The notes under the pieces were generated by a model. It was not told the origin of the DNA. It saw nothing but the letters and a program-made list of their open reading frames with translations, and ran no database searches. DNA of 6,190 nt from Candidatus Delongbacteria bacterium (lineage in GTDB: Bacteria; UBA4055): contig WTAK01000161.1 of the NCBI GenBank assembly GCA_013139625.1, forward strand, positions 1-6,190, written 5' to 3'. This document shows positions 1 to 4,988 of the stretch, piece by piece. Positions within the stretch are counted from its first letter, which is position 1. Each line of letters starts with the position of its first letter. The translations under genes were made by a program, and so were the position numbers.

Positions 1-1
1 T

Positions 2-421
2 TCAGATCTATGCTTAGCTGATAAAACTTATCAGAAGTTCAATGAAAAAGTAAAAAATGAATCTTCTGAATTTATTTTCCAAGCTGACAGAAATAAAATG
101 AAAATAACTGAAACAGGTGACAAATTATCTGTATCATATATAAATAAGGAAGAAGAAGAAGATTCTTTAACTGTTGATATGGTAGTTCTTGCCAGTGCTT
201 TAGTACCACCTAAGAATATTGAAGAACTTACAAATATATTGGACATTGAGAGAGATGAATTTGGATTTATAGCTGTAGAACCTCATAAGATCGGATCTGT
301 AGAAACTTCAAGACCCGGAATTTTCGTTGCAGGTTGCGTCGAAGGTCCAAAAGATATTCAAAGCTCGGTATTACAGGCTGAAGCAGCAGTAGCAGGAATA
401 TTATCGTTTCCGGTAGAATAA
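2..421 (+). CDS. HdrA-like FAD-dependent oxidoreductase, C-terminal part only (hdrA-a)
   Basis: This is the 3' end of a gene that begins before the window; the frame is open from base 2 and ends at TAA 419-421, giving 139 residues. An ATG at 98 is internal and should not be taken as the start. The visible part matches the end of the HdrA thioredoxin-reductase-like domain. It begins with a 'DLCLADKTYQKFNEKVK' stretch that lines up with the 'DIRAFGKDFDKYYENAK' stretch of the third HdrA in the window. A 'VDMVVLASALVPP' strand follows, and then the FAD-contacting 'GIFVAGCVEGPKDIQSSV' segment typical of HdrA. The protein ends about 20 residues later (GILSFPVE), so it has no C-terminal ferredoxin domain, unlike its downstream neighbour. 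The likely role is a flavin-binding electron-transfer subunit in a cytoplasmic Hdr-type complex. It lies 18 bases upstream of the next hdrA in the same direction, consistent with an operon. Whether it has an N-terminal HdrA domain or a ferredoxin insert cannot be seen; a QmoA-like identity is possible. Confidence 0.85.
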   Translation, partial: SDLCLADKTYQKFNEKVKNESSEFIFQADRNKMKITETGDKLSVSYINKEEEEDSLTVDMVVLASALVPPKNIEELTNILDIERDEFGFIAVEPHKIGSVETSRPGIFVAGCVEGPKDIQSSVLQAEAAVAGILSFPVE

Positions 422-439
422 CATAATTAAGGTATAAAA

Positions 440-2095
440 ATGACTGAAAAAATTGGTATATATTTATGTGAATGTGGTCCTAACATTGCATCCAAGATCG
501 ATCTTGACAGATTAGCAGAAGATCTTTCTAAACTGGATGATTACAAAGATAAGGAACTCATTATAAAAAAACACAAACTCCTTTGTTCTGTTGCCGGAAA
601 ACAATTTCTTGAAGAAGAAATAAATGACAATAAGCTAACTCACATGGTTTGTGCCGCATGTTCTCCAAGAGATCATGATTCAACATTTATTAATGTATGT
701 AAGAAAACTCAATTAAATCCATACCTTTATACTATCGTTAATATTAGGGAGCAAGTAGCTTGGGTAATTCCAGATATGGAAGAAGCTACAGATAAAGCTC
801 TTAAATATGTTCATGCAGGTATGAATAGAGTTTTATATCAAACACCTTTGGAAGAAAAACAACTTGACAGTAATCCAGACGTACTTGTAATCGGTGGTGG
901 AATGGCAGGAATGGAAGCTGCTCTTTCTACAGCAAGTAAAAATAGAATGGTATATCTGGTTGAGAAAACTGATCAACTTGGTGGACGAAGTTCTTCATTA
1001 TTCGGTCTTTTACCTGTTCAGGGTGAGAATTTATCCTCTCTTCAGAGAAAAATAGCTGATGTTAAGAAAAACCGTTTTATTAAAATATTTATGAATGCAG
1101 AAGTTGAAAGAATAGTAGGATTCATGGGTAACTTTGAAGTTCTGTTGAATGCAAAAGACAATGATGGAATTCTTGAACTTATCACAGGAGCTGTTGTCGT
1201 AGCTACGGGATATGATCTTTTCGATGCAAACAAATTAGAAAATATTAGTTACACTGCTGAAGATAATGTATTCAATGCTTTAGAATTAGAAGCAATGATC
1301 AATGAAAAGAAAAAAGTAGAGCTGAGATCAGGTAAAGAAGTAAACTCTGTTACTTTGGTTCATTGTGTTGGTAGAGGTGAAGTTGGATATTGCTCTAAGA
1401 TCTGCTGTAATTACAATTTTAAAATATCAAATTATTTACAAAAACAGGGTATTAAGAAAATTACACACCTTGTAAGAGACATTTGTGCACCAACTAAGAC
1501 CAGTCAAAAATTTCAGAACTCAGTGATCGATAACGGTGCCGAAGTAATATATGTTGACAGTGTGAATATAGACGGGGAGAAACTTACTTACAAAAGTAGA
1601 AAAGGCGAGGAAGTTAAATTAGACTCTGATATGATAGTATTAGCAACTTCCACAATTCCAACTAAAAGCACTAAAGAAATTTCCAAACTTTTAAACCTTG
1701 ATCTTGACGAAGCAGGATTCTTCCAGGAAGCACATATGAAGATCAACCCTGTCTCAACTAATATTGATGGAGTTTTTGCAGTTGGTAGTGCACATGGTCC
1801 GGGAAGTATTGTTGACGCATTGGTTCAGGCTAAGGCAGCCGGCGGGAAAATACTGACTCAGTTAATTCCTGGTCAGAAAATCATTCCTGAAGTAAAAGTT
1901 TCAGAAGTTCTCGAAGCATATTGTACAGGTTGTCAGACTTGTCTTCAAGTATGTAAATATGATTCGATCTATTTTGACGAAGATAAAGGTATTTCAGTAG
2001 TAAATGAAGCAATTTGTCGTGGTTGTGGTAACTGTATCGGTAGTTGTCCATCAGGATCTATCAGATCAAAACACTTTACCAACCCACAATTATAG
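440..2095 (+). CDS. hdrA: HdrA-type electron-bifurcating flavoprotein, full-length variant without ferredoxin insert (hdrA-b)
   Basis: The protein has 551 residues and starts at an ATG preceded by AAGG at 429-432. Domains in order: the N-terminal HdrA domain (about 1-140) with Cys10/Cys12 in 'LCECGPNI', Cys49 in 'LLCSVAGK', Cys71/Cys74 in 'VCAACSPRDH' and the 'NIREQVAWV' signature; an FAD-binding Rossmann motif G152-x-G154-xx-G157; a second dinucleotide-type strand 'VVVATGYD'; a cysteine cluster C309-x8-C318-x3-C322-C323; the FAD-closing segment 'GVFAVGSAHGPGSIVDAL'; and two C-terminal [4Fe-4S] motifs, C495-x2-C-x2-C-x3-C505 (followed by Lys, not Pro) and C526-x2-C-x2-C-x3-C536-P. In known HdrA the flavin splits electron pairs between ferredoxin and a second acceptor. 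Oddities: the ferredoxin insert normally found between the GGR motif and the second half of the flavin domain is absent, the CC cluster spacing is shorter than the usual x12, and the C terminus appears cut by an amber codon. The family call is secure; the exact role in the complex is inferred. Confidence 0.93.
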   Translation: MTEKIGIYLCECGPNIASKIDLDRLAEDLSKLDDYKDKELIIKKHKLLCSVAGKQFLEEEINDNKLTHMVCAACSPRDHDSTFINVCKKTQLNPYLYTIVNIREQVAWVIPDMEEATDKALKYVHAGMNRVLYQTPLEEKQLDSNPDVLVIGGGMAGMEAALSTASKNRMVYLVEKTDQLGGRSSSLFGLLPVQGENLSSLQRKIADVKKNRFIKIFMNAEVERIVGFMGNFEVLLNAKDNDGILELITGAVVVATGYDLFDANKLENISYTAEDNVFNALELEAMINEKKKVELRSGKEVNSVTLVHCVGRGEVGYCSKICCNYNFKISNYLQKQGIKKITHLVRDICAPTKTSQKFQNSVIDNGAEVIYVDSVNIDGEKLTYKSRKGEEVKLDSDMIVLATSTIPTKSTKEISKLLNLDLDEAGFFQEAHMKINPVSTNIDGVFAVGSAHGPGSIVDALVQAKAAGGKILTQLIPGQKIIPEVKVSEVLEAYCTGCQTCLQVCKYDSIYFDEDKGISVVNEAICRGCGNCIGSCPSGSIRSKHFTNPQL

Positions 2096-2167
2096 CAAGA
2101 AGTTAAAGAAGCGCTTAGATAGAATATACGTGTAAGTTAAAAGTAGCACAGAATAGAGGAGTGATTA

Positions 2168-3355
2168 ATGGATAACATCCCTAAAAAGGGGGCAAGATTA
2201 AATTCAAAGAACGGAATTCGTTCTGCTATTAAGGATTTCTTCAAAGTTGCAGTAGAAAAAGAACAATTTAACCTTGTGTTGATGCCAATGAGAGTACCTT
2301 CTCAGGATTCTTACGCATGGATGATGATCAAGGATATTGAATTGCTTAAAGATGCAAACCCTATAGCACCAATAATGCCGGTTAATGCAGCCAATGCTAT
2401 TAAAAGATATACTAGAAAAGGTAACGGAAGGTATAAGATCGCTGCTGTTGTAAGACCTTGTGAAATTAGAGCTATAATTGAACTCGTTAAACTTCATCAG
2501 ATCAAACTTGATGATATCACTTTATTCAGTTATGATTGTGTAGGTGCATTACCTATGCAAGATTATATCGCTGACCCTGAAAAAGGTGAAAAAGATTTTG
2601 ATAAATTGATCGAAGATAGAACTTATGATTCAAAAATAATTAAAGATACTTGTGAGCTTTGCGATAAATGCTCAATGCCGGCTGCTACTGACCTTCACTT
2701 TGCTATAGATAAGGATGGGGGCATTCTTATTGCAAACAGTGAAAAAGGTGAAAATCTTGTTTCTGAATTAAAAATCGATACCGATATGGATCTCTCGGAT
2801 TGGTCAAAGGATATGGATAGTGTTATTTCAAAGAGAGCCATAGCAAGAAAAACGGAATTTGAAAGTGTAGCAAAGATAGCAGTAGGTCTAGATAACCTCA
2901 AAGATACTTTCGCAAATTGTATAGGATGCCACAACTGTAATAGTGTCTGCCCAATCTGCTACTGCCGTCAATGCTACTTTGATTCTGTTGCAAATAAACC
3001 AAACTCAGATTTTATCAAAATTCGTGCTGATAAAAAAGGTGCACTTGGTTATCCTCAGGATAAAATAATGTTCCATGTAGGTAGAATGGCTCACATGAGT
3101 TTATCTTGTATCAATTGCGGACTTTGCAGTGATGCATGCCCTGTTGACATTCCTGTTGCTAAGATATTCTCTTATGTTGGAGCTCAAACTCAAGGTTCAT
3201 TTGATTATATTGCAGGTAATAGTGTCGGCGATGCTCTTCCTATGAGAGATTATAAAGTAGAAGAACTTGGAGAGTTAAAAGATCTCGTAAAAAGTGTAGA
3301 AGTTAATGCAGAGGTAGAAGCAAAGGCAGAGACAAATGGGGGTGGTCATGAGTAA
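2168..3355 (+). CDS. FrhB/FdhB-like (AsrA/Flx-like) iron-sulfur electron-transfer subunit, copy 1
   Basis: The protein has 395 residues; its ATG follows a strong Shine-Dalgarno site (AGAGGAG, 2155-2161). The N-terminal half carries 'VVRPCEIRAIIELVKL' around Cys98, a signature of the F420 hydrogenase/formate dehydrogenase beta-subunit-like group found beside hdrA genes. A C162-x2-C165-x2-C168 motif follows. The C-terminal third holds a dense cluster motif, C251-x2-C-x2-C-x3-C261-P-x-C264-x-C266-x2-C269, and then a ferredoxin motif C314-x2-C-x2-C-x3-C324-P followed by 'VDIPVAKIF'. At least two [4Fe-4S] clusters are therefore expected, probably more. The tail (about 375-395) is rich in Glu and Ala and looks disordered. 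The likely role is electron transfer between an NAD(P)H, F420 or formate input module and HdrA/MvhD. It is clearly homologous to the next gene over its whole length, and the two overlap by 8 bases. I cannot separate FrhB, FdhB, AsrA or FlxB-like assignments by eye, so no gene symbol is given. Confidence 0.85.
   Translation: MDNIPKKGARLNSKNGIRSAIKDFFKVAVEKEQFNLVLMPMRVPSQDSYAWMMIKDIELLKDANPIAPIMPVNAANAIKRYTRKGNGRYKIAAVVRPCEIRAIIELVKLHQIKLDDITLFSYDCVGALPMQDYIADPEKGEKDFDKLIEDRTYDSKIIKDTCELCDKCSMPAATDLHFAIDKDGGILIANSEKGENLVSELKIDTDMDLSDWSKDMDSVISKRAIARKTEFESVAKIAVGLDNLKDTFANCIGCHNCNSVCPICYCRQCYFDSVANKPNSDFIKIRADKKGALGYPQDKIMFHVGRMAHMSLSCINCGLCSDACPVDIPVAKIFSYVGAQTQGSFDYIAGNSVGDALPMRDYKVEELGELKDLVKSVEVNAEVEAKAETNGGGHE
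3338..3345 (+). promoter_or_regulatory. Ribosome binding site deciding the start at 3348
   Basis: A G-rich run (GGGGGTGG) ends three bases before the ATG at 3348. The in-frame ATG at 3336 lies just upstream of and overlaps this run, and has only an A-rich stretch with no clear ribosome binding site before it. The 3348 start gives a protein beginning MSKLLTIDKN, and places it over the last 8 bases of the preceding gene, an arrangement typical of translational coupling. The spacing is short, so coupling by the terminating ribosome may matter more than the site itself. Confidence 0.5.
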
Positions 3356-4442
3356 ACTTTTAACTATAGATAAAAATCGTAATACAGTTGTAAAAGACCT
3401 TCTTAAGTACCTTATTGAAAAAGAATTGGTAAGTGGAGTATTTACACTGAGAAAGATCAATGACTCGGGTTCACATGACTATGCTTTCACAACTAAGGTA
3501 AAGAATTTAGATACAATCGATCCATTTTATCCTATCATGCCTTTACAGGCAGGCCAAACTTTGTCAGGTTTCACTCCGATGGAAAAACCTATTGCAGTAG
3601 TCATCAGACCTTGTGAATTTAGAGCATTTGTGGAAATGGCAAAAAGAGCTCAGGGTAATATGAAAAATTTCCTTTTCATTACTCATACTTGCGGTGGAGT
3701 TATTCCTCTGAAAGATCATGCACTTGGTAAAGCAGCAGGTCAAATTGATGAATACTGGAAAACTGTTGAAAAAGGTGAAATTCATGATGGAGTTCGTGCA
3801 AATTGTAAAGCTTGTGAGCATTTCGCACCAATGAATGCTGATATTCTTATCTCCGTAATAAATGAAGACTCAAAGAATACAAAATTATATTTAAATACAG
3901 ATAAAGCTGTTAAGTTAACTGAAGGTTTCGATGGAAACTCAACAAATGACAAATTTGATGCATCTATACTAGATCCTTTAATGGAAAAAAGACTGAAAGA
4001 AAAAGAAGCACTATTCGCTTCTATCGATATTACAGATAAAGGTCTTGACGGTATGGTGGATATCTTTGGAAAATGTATCGGATGCCATGGCTGTAACAGT
4101 GTTTGTCCGATCTGCTATTGTACTCAATGTGATTTCACATCATCGAATTTCGATTATAACACACCGATACTTGAGAAAGAATTAGAGCAAAAAGGCGCTT
4201 TAAGACTGCCTCCGGATACTATTTTCTTTCAACTTGGAAGAATGTCACACATGGCTTACTCATGCGTTGGATGTGGGCAATGTACTGATGTATGTCCTGC
4301 AAGTATTCCTGTTGGACCAATGTTTAATAAATCAGGTGAGCAAGTAGCTAAAGCATTTGATTTTGTACCGGGTAGAGATGTTGAAGAACAAATACCTGTA
4401 ATGATATTCAAGGAACAAGAATTCCCAGAAATGGGCGCGTAG
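3348..4442 (+). CDS. FrhB/FdhB-like (AsrA/Flx-like) iron-sulfur electron-transfer subunit, copy 2
   Basis: The protein has 364 residues from the ATG at 3348 (an in-frame ATG at 3336 would add four). It has the same architecture as the preceding gene: 'VVIRPCEFRAFVEMAK' around Cys89, a midway cysteine pair C153-x2-C156, the dense motif C243-x2-C-x2-C-x3-C253-P-x-C256-x-C258-x2-C261, and a final ferredoxin motif C306-x2-C-x2-C-x3-C316-P followed by 'ASIPVGPMF'. The shared order and wording of motifs point to an old tandem duplication. Differences: the midway motif reads CKACEHF, so the third cysteine of copy 1 (CELCDKC) is absent, and the acidic Ala/Glu-rich tail is missing. The role is probably that of a second electron-transfer subunit in the same complex, perhaps as a heterodimer with copy 1. 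Stop is TAG at 4440-4442, followed by a gap with a strong hairpin before mvhD. The FrhB/FdhB versus AsrA/Flx naming is uncertain. Confidence 0.85.
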   Translation: MSKLLTIDKNRNTVVKDLLKYLIEKELVSGVFTLRKINDSGSHDYAFTTKVKNLDTIDPFYPIMPLQAGQTLSGFTPMEKPIAVVIRPCEFRAFVEMAKRAQGNMKNFLFITHTCGGVIPLKDHALGKAAGQIDEYWKTVEKGEIHDGVRANCKACEHFAPMNADILISVINEDSKNTKLYLNTDKAVKLTEGFDGNSTNDKFDASILDPLMEKRLKEKEALFASIDITDKGLDGMVDIFGKCIGCHGCNSVCPICYCTQCDFTSSNFDYNTPILEKELEQKGALRLPPDTIFFQLGRMSHMAYSCVGCGQCTDVCPASIPVGPMFNKSGEQVAKAFDFVPGRDVEEQIPVMIFKEQEFPEMGA

Positions 4443-4453
4443 AATTATGTGAA

Positions 4454-4473
4454 CACGGTACTTTAGTGCCGTG
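4454..4473 (+). other. Intergenic stem-loop between the FrhB-like gene and mvhD
   Basis: CACGGTACTTTAGTGCCGTG folds into an eight-pair stem (4454-4461 with 4466-4473, one U-G wobble at 4459/4468) closed by a TTTA loop. It is the most stable-looking non-coding structure in the window and is much more GC-rich than its surroundings. No U-tract follows (the next bases are CAGTGTAGCG and then a run of A), so an intrinsic terminator is unlikely. It may be an mRNA stabiliser, a processing site or an attenuating element that adjusts mvhD expression relative to the upstream genes. Function is inferred only. Confidence 0.6.
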
Positions 4474-4503
4474 CAGTGTAGCGAATAAAAAAAGGTATAG
4501 ATT

Positions 4504-4929
4504 ATGACAAAGAAGTTTGAACCTAAAATAATAAGTTTCCTCTGCAAGTGGTGTTCCTATACAGGAGCTGATCTTGCCGGTATCAATAGATCACAATATC
4601 CTACAGCAGTATTACCTATTAAAGTAATGTGCTCAAGTAGGATCGATCCTGTATTCTTGATAAAATCATATCTTCGTGGCGCTGATGGTGTTTTGGTCGG
4701 TGGTTGACACCCCGGTGACTGCCATTACCAGGTTGGTAATTATCATACTAGAAGAAGGATCAAAATTGTACAGGAACTTTACAAATCTCTTGGATTGGAT
4801 GAAGAAAGATTCAGACTTTCATGGATATCTGCATCTGAGGGTCAGAAATTTGCGAATGTAAGTTGCGAATACACTGAAACAATTACAAAAAAGGGTGAAA
4901 ACCCGACTAAAAATAATATATTCTTATAG
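4504..4929 (+). CDS. mvhD: MvhD-type [2Fe-2S] electron-transfer subunit, selenocysteine-containing
   Basis: The gene encodes 141 residues if UGA at 4705-4707 is read as selenocysteine (Sec68). The start ATG is preceded by AAAGG. The sequence carries the MvhD family signature throughout: '[14 protein letters not shown]' (Cys14, Cys17), 'VMCSSRIDP' (Cys43), '[17 protein letters not shown]' (Sec68, Cys73) and 'VGNYHTRRR'. The codon after UGA continues the conserved motif in the same frame, and the Sec position is where other members have cysteine (GGCHPGDCHY). A hairpin with a bacterial SECIS-like AGGUU loop lies 22 bases downstream. Total length suits the MvhD family, whereas termination at 4707 would give only 67 residues without the HPGDC half. 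In known complexes MvhD binds a [2Fe-2S] cluster and hands electrons from hydrogenase, formate dehydrogenase or an NAD(P)H module to HdrA. Sec versions of this family are known (the VhuD protein of Methanococcus, to my knowledge). The real stop is TAG at 4927-4929, directly followed by TGA. Confidence 0.92.
4705..4746 (+). promoter_or_regulatory. UGA selenocysteine codon with downstream bacterial SECIS hairpin
   Basis: After UGA (4705-4707), ATTACC (4724-4729) pairs perfectly with GGTAAT (4735-4740) around a five-base loop AGGTT. The loop starts 22 bases after UGA, inside the 16-37 base spacing expected for bacterial SECIS elements, and its AGGU core resembles the AGGUCU loop of the E. coli fdhF SECIS. 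A lower helix is possible between 4715-4718 (GTGA) and 4743-4746 (TCAT, one G-U pair), separated from the upper stem by an asymmetric internal loop. The element would recruit SelB with selenocysteyl-tRNA to decode UGA. Folding was judged by eye. Confidence 0.8.
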
Positions 4930-4965
4930 TGAGTTTGACAAAACTAAAAATCATATCATACTCAC
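4929..4965 (+). repeat. Imperfect inverted repeat between mvhD and hdrA-c
   Basis: GTGAGTTTGA (4929-4938) faces TCATACTCAC (4956-4965): six pairs, one T/T mismatch and three more pairs, around a 17-base A-rich loop. It begins at the last base of the mvhD stop codon. No U-run follows, so it is not a convincing terminator. It could be a weak mRNA structure or a chance or operator-like dyad. It also contains TTGACA (4935-4940), which resembles a -35 box, but no good -10 partner stands at the right distance. Confidence 0.3.
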
Positions 4966-4988
4966 ACAAGCTTTAAGGGAAAAAATTT

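Noticed and set aside
98..421. A separate small gene starting at ATG 98
   Set aside because: The frame is open to the left edge and the residues before 98 already match HdrA, so this is an internal methionine of a truncated gene.
3336..3347. ATG 3336 as the start of the second FrhB-like gene
   Set aside because: It overlaps the G-rich ribosome binding run and has only A-rich sequence before it; the 3348 start is better placed. The difference is four residues.
4454..4473. Intrinsic terminator ending the operon before mvhD
   Set aside because: No U-tract follows the stem on the + strand, none precedes it that would serve the - strand, and the downstream genes belong functionally with the upstream ones.
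31..4547. Reverse-strand open frames scattered through the window
   Set aside because: All lie antisense to well-supported genes, have compositions typical of complementary-strand shadows and show no recognisable motifs or ribosome binding sites.
4504..4707. A stand-alone 67-residue protein, or mvhD as a pseudogene with a nonsense mutation
   Set aside because: The conserved family sequence continues in the same frame with no decay, UGA replaces exactly the conserved Cys, and a SECIS-like hairpin follows. Sec insertion explains all three.
4708..4717. CACC/GGTG palindrome directly after the UGA as the SECIS stem
   Set aside because: The loop would have only two bases and lie too close to UGA; the 4724-4740 hairpin fits known spacing and loop sequence far better.
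4676..4861. Small frame starting at ATG 4676
   Set aside because: It overlaps mvhD in another frame, has no ribosome binding site and resembles nothing; it is a shadow of the mvhD 3' half.
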